Notes under the pieces: generated by a model
The model's input: the letters and a program-made list of their open reading frames with translations, nothing else
The model's database searches: none
Told to the model about the DNA's origin: nothing
In this document: positions 28,726 to 37,182 of the stretch, piece after piece
How positions within the stretch are numbered: the stretch's first letter is position 1
Layout of the letters: the number at the start of each line of letters is the position of its first letter
Program-made: the position numbers and the translations under genes
Source: Acidobacteriota bacterium
GTDB taxonomy: Bacteria; Acidobacteriota; Blastocatellia; Pyrinomonadales; Pyrinomonadaceae
DNA length: 64,000 nucleotides
Assembly: GCA_018269005.1 (NCBI GenBank)
Contig: JAFDVK010000018.1
Coordinates: 1 to 64,000, forward strand
Reading direction: 5' to 3'

Positions 28726-28929
28726 TCAGATGATTATATCATCATTAAGGATGCCGTAAAGACTTACGAACGCCGCACATGTGAACACTGGTTCATCCCG
28801 CTGTGCGATCCTACGCAAGGTGCAAACCACCTCATCCGTGACATCGGTCGAGCGGTCACATAATTTGCAGGCAGTGCGAAGCTCAATTTTTTCCGGCAGG
28901 ACTACGTCCTCTGCATCGAAAAACGGCAT
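28726..28929 (-). CDS. Small conserved-looking protein, unknown function
   Basis: A 67-residue frame on the coding strand of its neighbours, 50 bases after the gene at 28980 and 55 bases before the amidotransferase gene. It has a CKLC pair and two further cysteines (VVCTLRRI, FTCAAF), and its composition is protein-like rather than shadow-like. No clear Shine-Dalgarno sequence. I do not recognise it; a small zinc or redox protein is possible. It could be a chance ORF. Confidence 0.45.
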   Translation of the reverse strand: MPFFDAEDVVLPEKIELRTACKLCDRSTDVTDEVVCTLRRIAQRDEPVFTCAAFVSLYGILNDDIII

Positions 28930-28979
28930 CTGTTAAGGGTCGATCTACTTTTAGAATGTATTGCGAAAACGCGTGATTA

Positions 28980-29471
28980 CTATTTTTTCCTCTGGCGCGT
29001 CCTTGTGTCAAATGCAGGCATCGGTTCACCGGCGCCGATGCTCTCGATCTCTTCCCGCATGACCGACACCAATTTCCGGCCAATAAGCATCGCTGAACGT
29101 GGAGGACGACGCGACGAAACCTCAGCGGCAACGAGAAGAGTTCGCTGCCAACTGGTCTCAAGCTCGTCAGCTATGCGTGAGATCTTTGAGATGTCGTATG
29201 GAACGGCAAATTCCCGGCAGCCGAGGCGGGCGAAGATCCGAATGTAGCGGGCTGTCGCAAGATCCGGACATGCAAACCGACGCCTGCCGACCTTCACCTC
29301 AATACCAAGCAGCGTGTGGAGGATCTCCGGTTCCCTTTCAGCACCTCGGATATCAAGCAGATATGACCGCGTCCGCTGGGAACGCACCTTCTTCCGGTAA
29401 AGCTCCGGCAGCCACTCGGCTCCGAGAGCCTCGCGGATGCGCTCTATTAAAGAATCAACCGATTCGCGCAC
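28980..29471 (-). CDS. Hypothetical protein downstream of nuoN
   Basis: A 163-residue basic protein with no signal or membrane segment and no motif I recognise. The N-terminal region looks helical (SLIERIREALGAEWLPELY), the middle has alternating strands and helices (RRFACPDLATARYIRIFARL, FAVPYDISKI), and the C-terminus is Arg/Lys-rich. The GTG start lies directly after the nuoN stop codon (TAAGTG), so translation is probably coupled to nuoN. No complex I subunit has this form. Confidence 0.65.
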   Translation of the reverse strand: MRESVDSLIERIREALGAEWLPELYRKKVRSQRTRSYLLDIRGAEREPEILHTLLGIEVKVGRRRFACPDLATARYIRIFARLGCREFAVPYDISKISRIADELETSWQRTLLVAAEVSSRRPPRSAMLIGRKLVSVMREEIESIGAGEPMPAFDTRTRQRKK

Positions 29472-31019
29472 TTATCGCTCAGCCCGTACATCTGCGGCCT
29501 TAGGTGCAGCAGTCGAGAACCTGCGTATCAAGCCGTCGCTGAAAAGGCCAAAATAGAGGACGGCCACAACGGCCGCGGCGATCGCGGTCATGAGCGCGCT
29601 TGGAACTCTTGGCGGTGTCCAATCGACCGCACGCTCGCGGAAGAACATAACGACAAGCAGCCGCAGGTAGTAGTAGGCAGAGATCGCCGATCCGATCACG
29701 GCGACAACAACGAGCGTTACAAGAAGAACGTTGCCCGATTCCAACGCGGGCCGAAAGACCAGAACCTTACCGATAAAGCCGGCCGTGAGCGGCATCCCCA
29801 AAAGCGAGAGCATAAAGACCGACAGCGAGAACGACAAGAGCGGAGCCTTGAACCCAATTCCGTTGTAATCTTCGAAGTCGGCTCGGCGGTCATTGCGTTG
29901 GCCAAGCAGAGAGACGATAGCGAACGCACCGAGGTTCGTGATCGCGTAAACAAAGAGGTAGAAAGCGACGGCAGCGATCGCTTCGTTTCGCTCTGCCGCT
30001 GTCTTCGCCAAACCTGCGCCGACAAAGCCAACCGTTGCATAGCCCGCATGTGCGATCGACGAATAGGCGAGCATTCGCTTGATGTTGTTCTGCAGGATCG
30101 CCGCCACGTTGCCGAATAGGATCGTGATGATGCCGAGAACAGCAAGCAGTGAGATCCACGTTTCGTGCAAAATGCCCGCGGCCTGTGCTCCGGCCACAAG
30201 TGGAAACCCGAGAACGAATACGCGCAGGAACGATGAAAATGCCGCGGCTTTCGGCCCGGCGGCCATAAAGCCCGTGATCGGTGCCGGTGCGCCTTCATAG
30301 ACATCCGGCGTCCAAACGTGAAACGGAGCAAGAGCGACTTTGAACCCGAAACCGACGATCATCATCGCACTGCCTATAAGGAGCAAGGCGGGAAACTTCG
30401 CCGCACCGACGCTTGCTGCGATAAGCGGGATATTCGTTGTGCCGGTCGCTCCGTAAACGAGGGCCATCCCATAGAGCAGAAATGCAGATGCGAAGGAACC
30501 GAGCACAAAGTACTTCAACGCACTTTCATTCGAGCGAAGGTCGCCTTTACGTAAACCCGCCATTACGTATGTCGCGATCGACGAAGTCTCAAGCCCAAGG
30601 AAGATCACAACGAGATCGTTGCCCGCCGCCATCATCATCATTCCGAAGGTCGCAAACAAAAGCAGCGCGTGAAATTCGCCTGTCGGAACGCCTTCGATCT
30701 CGACCCACAGGGTCGATGCGAGTATCGTCATTGCGGCGATCATCAGAAAGACAAGTCCGAAGCTCAAGCGGAGATTGTCGTGAGCGATCATCCCGCTCCA
30801 CGCCGTGCCTGAGTAGCTGTCGCCCCACATTAGGACAAGCAGGACCGCCGAGATGAGGATCCCGAGCATTCCAATGGCGCCTGAGACCGCCTTTTGTTTC
30901 GGAAAGAAGCTGTCGTAAAGCATTACGACGATACCGGCGAGTGCGACCACGATCTCGGGAAGGATCAAGGTTACGTCCGCATTCGGCGTGGTCAGTTGTG
31001 CTAACAAAAAGTTGCTCAT
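29472..31019 (-). CDS. nuoN: NADH-quinone oxidoreductase subunit N
   Basis: Antiporter-like proton-pumping subunit of complex I, 515 residues and about 14 membrane helices. The proton-antiporter module appears as GLETSSIATYVMAGLRKGD, FKVALAPFHVWTPDVYEGAP and NIKRMLAYSSIAHAGY, which carry the key Glu and Lys residues of the channel. Its ATG overlaps the nuoM stop by one base (TAATG). Last Nuo gene of the operon. Confidence 0.96.
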   Translation of the reverse strand: MSNFLLAQLTTPNADVTLILPEIVVALAGIVVMLYDSFFPKQKAVSGAIGMLGILISAVLLVLMWGDSYSGTAWSGMIAHDNLRLSFGLVFLMIAAMTILASTLWVEIEGVPTGEFHALLLFATFGMMMMAAGNDLVVIFLGLETSSIATYVMAGLRKGDLRSNESALKYFVLGSFASAFLLYGMALVYGATGTTNIPLIAASVGAAKFPALLLIGSAMMIVGFGFKVALAPFHVWTPDVYEGAPAPITGFMAAGPKAAAFSSFLRVFVLGFPLVAGAQAAGILHETWISLLAVLGIITILFGNVAAILQNNIKRMLAYSSIAHAGYATVGFVGAGLAKTAAERNEAIAAVAFYLFVYAITNLGAFAIVSLLGQRNDRRADFEDYNGIGFKAPLLSFSLSVFMLSLLGMPLTAGFIGKVLVFRPALESGNVLLVTLVVVAVIGSAISAYYYLRLLVVMFFRERAVDWTPPRVPSALMTAIAAAVVAVLYFGLFSDGLIRRFSTAAPKAADVRAER

Positions 31020-32626
31020 TATCTATTTTCGAGGGCCTTTGTATCGAGTTCTGTCTTCTCGACCGCTCCTCCGGCCGACTTCATAACACGGGCTTCGATC
31101 GTCTTGATCGCACGATCCGTCCTTTCGAGGAAAGGCTTCGGATATACGCCCATCACCACCATCGCGATAAGAAGCGGTATCATCAAGCCGATCTCACGCG
31201 CATTCAGGTCGGTCAATTTTTTATTCTCAGGGTTCGTCACCTTGCCGAAGAAAACCCGCTGGACGAGCCATAGCAGATAGACCGCCGCAAGGATCACGCC
31301 AATTCCGGCGGCCATCGCCGCGACATAGTTCCAGTTCGTGGACGCAGTGACTTTCAAAATGTTCGATTTGAACATACCGACCATGATCAGGAATTCCCCG
31401 ACAAAGCCGTTCAGGAACGGAAGGCCGATCGACGACATGGTCGTGATGATGAAGATCGCCGCATAATTCGGCATTACGTTCGCAAGCCCGCCATACTCGC
31501 TGATCTCACGCGTGTGGCGACGCTCGTAAGCAAAACCGACAAGGATGAAGAGAGCTCCGGTCGAGACGCCGTGATTGAGCATCTGATAGACCGCGCCCTG
31601 CATCCCGAGTTCGGTAAACGAAAACATTCCGAGCACGACAAACCCCATGTGTGCGACCGAGGTATAGGCGATCAGACGCTTCCAGTCCGGCTGGACCATC
31701 GCAACGAGTGCTCCGTAAATGATGCCGATCACCGCCAAAGTGATAAAGATCCAAGCAGTTTCACGCGCCTGATCGGGGAAGAATGCGAAATTGAACCGCA
31801 TCAGTCCGTAGGTTCCCATCTTGAGCAGGATCGCAGCAAGAATGACCGAGCCGGCGGTCGGCGCTTCGGTGTGAGCATCAGGCAGCCACGTGTGTACCGG
31901 AAAGATCGGCACTTTGATCGCAAATGAAAGCGCAAATGCAAAGAAGAGCAGCATTCCCGCCTGCGACCCGAGAACGAGTTTGCCGGATTGCATTGCGGCC
32001 AGGATCTCAACAAAGTCGAACGATCCCGAACCTTGTACCGCACCTGCGTAGATGTAATAAAGCGAGATGATCGCGACCAGCATCAGCAGACTGCCGACGG
32101 CCGTGAAGATAAAGAATTTTACCGCCGCATAGATGCGATTCTTTCCGCCCCAAACGCCGATCAGGAAGAACATCGGGATGAGCGATGCTTCGAAGAAAAG
32201 ATAAAAAACGAGCAGGTCAAGCGTTACAAAAACGCCGAGCATTGCAGATTCAAGCAAAAGCAGGAAGGCGAAAAAGGCTGTTTTTTTCTTCTCGACGGCC
32301 GTCCACGCACACAACACGGAAAGCGGCATTATGAAGGTCGTAAGCAATACGAGCCAGAAGCTGAGGCCATCGACGCCGACGTGATAATTTGTGTGGATCG
32401 CGGGGATCCACGGCACATTCTGTTCGAACTCGAAGCCGCCGACCACAGGCACGCCGCGTGTGAACATGAGCAGCGAGATCAGAAAATTGAGCGTTGTTAT
32501 GATGAGAGCGAACCATCTTTGCGATGAGTCGTCCTTCGTAACCGCTTTGTATGCGATCGCAGCGATCGCACCGACCGTCGGCAGCAGGATCAGGATCGTG
32601 AGCAGATTTTCTTTTATAAGATCCAT
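31019..32626 (-). CDS. nuoM: NADH-quinone oxidoreductase subunit M
   Basis: Second antiporter-like subunit, 535 residues, with FYLFFEASLIPMFFLIGVWG, the channel helices KVPIFPVHTWLPDAHTEAP and WKRLIAYTSVAHMGFV. Fully typical NuoM. It is separated from nuoL by a foreign 101-residue gene, and from that gene by 34 bases. The last 30 residues are charged and reach past the usual C-terminus. Confidence 0.96.
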   Translation of the reverse strand: MDLIKENLLTILILLPTVGAIAAIAYKAVTKDDSSQRWFALIITTLNFLISLLMFTRGVPVVGGFEFEQNVPWIPAIHTNYHVGVDGLSFWLVLLTTFIMPLSVLCAWTAVEKKKTAFFAFLLLLESAMLGVFVTLDLLVFYLFFEASLIPMFFLIGVWGGKNRIYAAVKFFIFTAVGSLLMLVAIISLYYIYAGAVQGSGSFDFVEILAAMQSGKLVLGSQAGMLLFFAFALSFAIKVPIFPVHTWLPDAHTEAPTAGSVILAAILLKMGTYGLMRFNFAFFPDQARETAWIFITLAVIGIIYGALVAMVQPDWKRLIAYTSVAHMGFVVLGMFSFTELGMQGAVYQMLNHGVSTGALFILVGFAYERRHTREISEYGGLANVMPNYAAIFIITTMSSIGLPFLNGFVGEFLIMVGMFKSNILKVTASTNWNYVAAMAAGIGVILAAVYLLWLVQRVFFGKVTNPENKKLTDLNAREIGLMIPLLIAMVVMGVYPKPFLERTDRAIKTIEARVMKSAGGAVEKTELDTKALENR

Positions 32627-32660
32627 TTCTATTCGTCAATGAGCCTCGTTAAAGTTCTCT

Positions 32661-32966
32661 TTAGTATTCGACAGGCTCCCACGTATATTCCGTCTTTAAC
32701 CTTTCGTCGCGATTCAAATAATAGACGAAAGCCTTTATGACAGCGTCCTCGTTCAATTCGTCGTAACAGCCAAAAAGATCGTCGTCTTTTTTGTATTCAA
32801 GGCCATAGCCATCGTCGGCAAAGACGGTCTGGATAAAGCTGTTCTCAAACAATGTCAAGATCGCGAACGAATCATCTCCGGAAGACCTGAGCCCGCGGAT
32901 CGCGCTTTCGATGTCGTTCTCTGTCGCTTCGCGAGCGACGATCTCTTCATTAACGGAAAGCTCCAT
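32661..32966 (-). CDS. Unknown 101-residue protein between nuoL and nuoM
   Basis: Acidic soluble protein of mixed alpha/beta pattern, with an unusually high aromatic content (FADDGYGLEYKKDDDLFGCY, AFVYYLN, YTWEPVEY). It starts 13 bases after nuoL and ends 34 bases before nuoM, so it must be on the nuo transcript. Good Met start with GGAGG nearby. Its size and aromatic-acidic pattern recall small immunity-type (Imm1-like) proteins, but that is a visual impression only. It is not a known complex I subunit. Confidence 0.75.
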   Translation of the reverse strand: MELSVNEEIVAREATENDIESAIRGLRSSGDDSFAILTLFENSFIQTVFADDGYGLEYKKDDDLFGCYDELNEDAVIKAFVYYLNRDERLKTEYTWEPVEY

Positions 32967-32979
32967 TTCTACCTCCGGA

Positions 32980-35175
32980 TCAGCCGACGAGCTTCAGTCC
33001 GTAATAAATAAAATATCCGATCACGGCGAGTGCTCCGAAGAGAATGATCGCCGCGTAACTACGCACAAAACCGACCTGAAGGCTTCGCACCGCGTTGCCC
33101 GCCTCGACCATAAAATGCCCGATGCCATTTACGATACCGTCGATGAAGCCAAGATCGAACGCTTTCCATAGGCCTTCGCGCGAAAGCTTCGTGATCGGAT
33201 CGACAATGTAGCCGTTGTAAAGCTCATCGATACGCCACTTGTCCTGAAGGATCTTGGGCAAAGCCTTGAGCGGTGTTTTCGAGAACACCAGCCAGCCGAT
33301 CGCGATGCCAAATAGAGCAAGCACGACCGAGACAACGGCAAGAGTGCGTTCGAGTGATATCTCGTGCGGGTCGTGAGCCTCTTCACCATGGGCCGGGGCA
33401 GCGGCAGATTCCGTTGCGTGTTGTCCATCAACCGCAGCGTGCTCGGTTGACGGCGCGATCGCATGCGGTTTACCGACCTCGACTATTACCGGCGCAAGCG
33501 TTCGATGGAATACGTTCACATCGCCGGCACCAAAAAGCGAACTTACGGCATACGGAATTCCGACAAGGCCGCCGACCGTCGAAAGTATCGCGAGCGCTAT
33601 AAGCGGCACCGTCATAGACCACGGCGATTCGTGCGGTTTGAAATCGGCCGGAAGTGCGTGGTGTGCATCATCCTCGTCATCCTCGGCCGCGGAATGAGAA
33701 TCATCGTGTGCATGATCGTCCGCGTGATCCTCGCCGTCAAGCACCTGGTGGAAACGCTCTTCGCCGAAGAACGTCATAACCATCAGACGCGTCATATAGA
33801 TCGCTGTTAACACGGCCGTTGCAAGGCCGACAGCCCAAAGGACATACGCCCAGTTGCCGAGCGGCCCGGAAGCGGCAAATGTCTTAAAAAGGATCTCGTC
33901 TTTTGAAAAGAATCCTGCCCAGATCGGAATGCCGCAGATCGCGAGCCAGGCGGCTCCCATCGTCACGTACGTGATCGGCATATACTTGCGCAAATTGCCC
34001 ATCCGACGCATATCCTGCTCGTGGTGCATACCTGCGATCACCGAACCGGAACCGAGGAATAGCAATGCCTTGAAGAACGCGTGCGTCATCACGTGAAAGA
34101 TCGCGGCGATAAATGCTCCGACACCGCACGCTAGGAACATATACCCAAGCTGTGAGACCGTCGAATATGCGAGCACCTTCTTGATGTCGTTCTGTGCAAG
34201 GCCGACGGTCGCAGCAAATAGAGCGGTCGCACATCCGATGATCGCGACGATGAACATTGCGGTCGGTGCATTCTGGAAGATCGCGTTGCAGCGAACGACC
34301 ATATAGACGCCCGCGGTAACCATCGTCGCCGCGTGGATAAGAGCAGAAACAGGTGTCGGGCCGGCCATCGCGTCGGGCAGCCACGTAAATAGCGGGATCT
34401 GGGCCGATTTGCCGGTCGCACCAATAAAGAGCAGAACCGCGACCGACGTGATTCCGCCCGCGAATATCGTTCCCCAGGCAAAAGGTTCCTGAGCCATCTG
34501 GGCGATCGCGGCCAGCGAACTGTGAACCTGGACACCGTCAACCGTCTTGTCGAAGAACGAGATCGAGCCGGTAAGCGTAAAAAGCAGGAAGATTCCGATC
34601 AGCACGCCCCAATCGCCGATTCGGTTCATTACGAACGCTTTCTTTGCGGCACGACGGGCTTCGTCGAGCTTGATGTAGTAGCCGATCAAGAGATACGAGC
34701 AAAGGCCGACGCCTTCCCAGCCAACGAACATCAGCAGGATGTTGTCACCGAGAATCAGCGTGAGCATCGAGAACATAAAGAGATTCAAGTAAGCAAAAAA
34801 GCGGTAGAATCCTTTGTCCCCGTGCATATAACCGGTCGCAAAAATGTGGATCAAAAGGCCGACGAACGTGATGAAGCACGCGTAGATGCCGGAAAGGCGA
34901 TCCATCGCCAGGCCAAAGTCCGAGCGGAAGCTGCCGACCTGGATCCACGTCCAGATCTGGTCGAAGATCGGCCTGTCGGCGACCAATGCTCCGGGGTGTC
35001 CCGTTCCGATCCCGAAAGCGACCATAAATGCCGCGATGGTCGAGATCGCGATCGTACCGCAGCCGATCAGTCCGGAGAACGTCTCATTCTTCAGCCGGCC
35101 GCCTATAAGCCAATTGATGACCGCACCGACAAGCGGGGCAAAAATGATCAAGCTTAGAAGGTTAGTTTCAATCAT
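32980..35175 (-). CDS. nuoL: NADH-quinone oxidoreductase subunit L with His/Asp-rich loops
   Basis: Distal proton-pumping subunit, 731 residues, longer than the usual 610-660. The core is canonical: FFAYLNLFMFSMLTLILGDN, WEGVGLCSYLLIGY, KSAQIPLFTWLPDAMAGPTP and KVLAYSTVSQLGYM. The C-terminal lateral helix region is present. Two extra hydrophilic insertions, about residues 478-512 (HADDHAHDDSHSAAEDDEDD) and about 575-606 (HAAVDGQHATESAAAPAHGE), are rich in His, Asp and Glu and explain the added length. Begins three bases after nuoK. Confidence 0.95.
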   Translation of the reverse strand: MIETNLLSLIIFAPLVGAVINWLIGGRLKNETFSGLIGCGTIAISTIAAFMVAFGIGTGHPGALVADRPIFDQIWTWIQVGSFRSDFGLAMDRLSGIYACFITFVGLLIHIFATGYMHGDKGFYRFFAYLNLFMFSMLTLILGDNILLMFVGWEGVGLCSYLLIGYYIKLDEARRAAKKAFVMNRIGDWGVLIGIFLLFTLTGSISFFDKTVDGVQVHSSLAAIAQMAQEPFAWGTIFAGGITSVAVLLFIGATGKSAQIPLFTWLPDAMAGPTPVSALIHAATMVTAGVYMVVRCNAIFQNAPTAMFIVAIIGCATALFAATVGLAQNDIKKVLAYSTVSQLGYMFLACGVGAFIAAIFHVMTHAFFKALLFLGSGSVIAGMHHEQDMRRMGNLRKYMPITYVTMGAAWLAICGIPIWAGFFSKDEILFKTFAASGPLGNWAYVLWAVGLATAVLTAIYMTRLMVMTFFGEERFHQVLDGEDHADDHAHDDSHSAAEDDEDDAHHALPADFKPHESPWSMTVPLIALAILSTVGGLVGIPYAVSSLFGAGDVNVFHRTLAPVIVEVGKPHAIAPSTEHAAVDGQHATESAAAPAHGEEAHDPHEISLERTLAVVSVVLALFGIAIGWLVFSKTPLKALPKILQDKWRIDELYNGYIVDPITKLSREGLWKAFDLGFIDGIVNGIGHFMVEAGNAVRSLQVGFVRSYAAIILFGALAVIGYFIYYGLKLVG

Positions 35176-35178
35176 CGA

Positions 35179-35484
35179 TCAATTCTTCAAAATGCTTGCG
35201 GTATCGACATCGATCGACTGCCGGTTGCGGAAAAATGCTATAAAGATGCCGAGGCCGACGGCTGCTTCGGCCGCCGCAACGCTCATCACCATAAATACAA
35301 ACAGCTGGCCGTGAACGTCTGCGTAATATCGTGAAAATGCGACGAAGGTAAGGTTTACCGCATTGAGCATAAGCTCGATGCACATAAACATTCCCAATGC
35401 GTTCCGCTTAAAGACGACGCCAACGCATCCGATAGTGAACAGTATTCCGGAAAGGCCCAGATATGTTGCAAGATTCGGTTCCAT
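35179..35484 (-). CDS. nuoK: NADH-quinone oxidoreductase subunit K
   Basis: Three-helix membrane subunit of 101 residues. Conserved NuoK features are YLGLSGILFTIG, the glutamate in MFMCIELMLNAVNLTF, and VAAAEAAVGLGIFIAFFRN with the second channel glutamate. Part of the E-channel that links quinone reduction to proton pumping. Lies between nuoJ (12-base gap) and nuoL. Confidence 0.97.
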   Translation of the reverse strand: MEPNLATYLGLSGILFTIGCVGVVFKRNALGMFMCIELMLNAVNLTFVAFSRYYADVHGQLFVFMVMSVAAAEAAVGLGIFIAFFRNRQSIDVDTASILKN

Positions 35485-35496
35485 AAATTACCTTTA

Positions 35497-36060
35497 CTAG
35501 GAGTTGATCTCCTCGCTGATGCGCTCTTCTTCCTTGTCGATCACAAGCTCAAGCTGCGGTTGAGACAGACGGCGAGCAAGCACGACCGAGCCGACAATGG
35601 CCATCAAAAGCATCACCCCGACGATCTCGACCGGGAGAAGATAATCCGTGTACATCGCACGCCCGATGTCGAGTGTGTTGCCAACGGTCACGTTCGGGTC
35701 GATCGCCTGATTCGGCGTCCGCGAGACGGCATAGACGACAAAAAGCGTCTGCGCGAGCAGCACGATGCCCAACCCGCCGCCGAGCGCATACAAATACTTC
35801 AACCGCGACGTGTTCGGCTCATCGTCAAGATTCAAGAGCATTATGACGAAGACAACGAGCACCATGATCGCTCCCGCATAGACCAATATCTGCACAATGG
35901 CGATAAATGGAGCTGCGAGCGTCAGATAGATGCAGGCAAGCGAAAGGAATACCCCAACGAGCGAGATCGCGCTGTAAAGCGGATTCTTGTGATAGACCAT
36001 CGAAATGGCGCACATTATCGCGAACCCGGCGAATAAGAAAAATAATGCGGTCGAAACCAT
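35497..36060 (-). CDS. nuoJ: NADH-quinone oxidoreductase subunit J
   Basis: Five-helix membrane subunit, 187 residues. Recognised by FLSLACIYLTLAAPFIAIVQ and ILVYAGAIMVLVVFVIMLLN, the signature of NuoJ with the pi-bulge helix tyrosine. It follows nuoH directly with a 21-base gap; the nuoI gene that normally stands here is absent. Confidence 0.96.
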   Translation of the reverse strand: MVSTALFFLFAGFAIMCAISMVYHKNPLYSAISLVGVFLSLACIYLTLAAPFIAIVQILVYAGAIMVLVVFVIMLLNLDDEPNTSRLKYLYALGGGLGIVLLAQTLFVVYAVSRTPNQAIDPNVTVGNTLDIGRAMYTDYLLPVEIVGVMLLMAIVGSVVLARRLSQPQLELVIDKEEERISEEINS

Positions 36061-36081
36061 AATATTATTTCGTGCCTTTTC

Positions 36082-37176
36082 CTAACGATTCAGGAAAAAG
36101 ACCACAATGATCGTCCCGATCAAATTCAAAAGGCCGAGCGGAAGAAGGAATTTCCACCCGAAATTCATCAGCTGATCGAAGCGGAAACGCGGAAGCGTAC
36201 CGCGGATCCAAATGTAAAGGAACAAGAAAAAGATGACCTTTCCGACGAAAGCCCCGATGCTGATAAGCGCGTATGGAACAGAGCCGACGTCAAATAGATG
36301 GCTGAGCCCCGGCACATACCAACCGCCAAGGAAAAGCACGGTCGCCATCATCGAGACCGTGAACATATTCACGTACTCGGCCATGAAAAAGAGAGCGAAC
36401 TTGAGAGCCGAATACTCGGTGTGGAATCCCGCGACGAGTTCGGTCTCTGCTTCCGGCAGGTCGAACGGAACGCGGTTCGTTTCCGCGAACGCAGAAATAA
36501 GAAAGACCACAAATCCTATGAACTGCGGAATGATGAACCACCGCATATACCACGGCGAACCCATTTGTGCCTGGACTATCCGGGTAAGATCGAGCGAACC
36601 TGCGAGCATCACGACGCCGATGACAGACGCTCCCATAGCGAGTTCGTACGAGATCATCTGCGCGGATGAACGCAGTCCGCCCATCAAGCTGTATTTGCTG
36701 TTCGATGACCAACCCGCGAGCATAATGCCGTAAACGCCTACCGAGGTTATCGACAGCACAAACAACACTCCGACGTCGATCTGGGCGATAACAAGCCGCA
36801 GAGTGTGTACGCCCTCTGCGATGCCGTAAGGCAGAAAGCTCCAGTCGATGGTCGTGATGGTCGGGCCGAAGGGATAGACAACGATCGGCATCAACGCACA
36901 TGTAAGAGCGATAAATGGTGCCAGGTAATAGATCACCTTCGACGATTCGTTCGGGACGATGTCTTCCTTTAAGATGAATTTCAGAAGATCGGCAAAAGGC
37001 TGCAGTATGCCCCAAGGGCCGACACGATTCGGCCCGACGCGGCCTTGAATCCATCCGAGCACCTTTCGCTCTCCAAGAACCGTGTATGCCACGATCATCA
37101 GCACACCTTGAAACGCCAAAAGCACGCCGATCAGAACGACGACATACGGAAATATCAGTTTAAGAGTCTCTTCCAT
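36082..37176 (-). CDS. nuoH: NADH-quinone oxidoreductase subunit H
   Basis: Quinone-site membrane subunit of 364 residues and eight helices. Diagnostic stretches are GERKVLGWIQGRVGPNRVGP, ETNRVPFDLPEAETELVAGF and the glutamate-rich loop EYSALKFALFFMAEY. All conserved charged residues of the quinone cavity appear intact. Begins six bases after nuoG. Confidence 0.97.
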   Translation of the reverse strand: MEETLKLIFPYVVVLIGVLLAFQGVLMIVAYTVLGERKVLGWIQGRVGPNRVGPWGILQPFADLLKFILKEDIVPNESSKVIYYLAPFIALTCALMPIVVYPFGPTITTIDWSFLPYGIAEGVHTLRLVIAQIDVGVLFVLSITSVGVYGIMLAGWSSNSKYSLMGGLRSSAQMISYELAMGASVIGVVMLAGSLDLTRIVQAQMGSPWYMRWFIIPQFIGFVVFLISAFAETNRVPFDLPEAETELVAGFHTEYSALKFALFFMAEYVNMFTVSMMATVLFLGGWYVPGLSHLFDVGSVPYALISIGAFVGKVIFFLFLYIWIRGTLPRFRFDQLMNFGWKFLLPLGLLNLIGTIIVVFFLNR

Positions 37177-37182
37177 GTTCTC

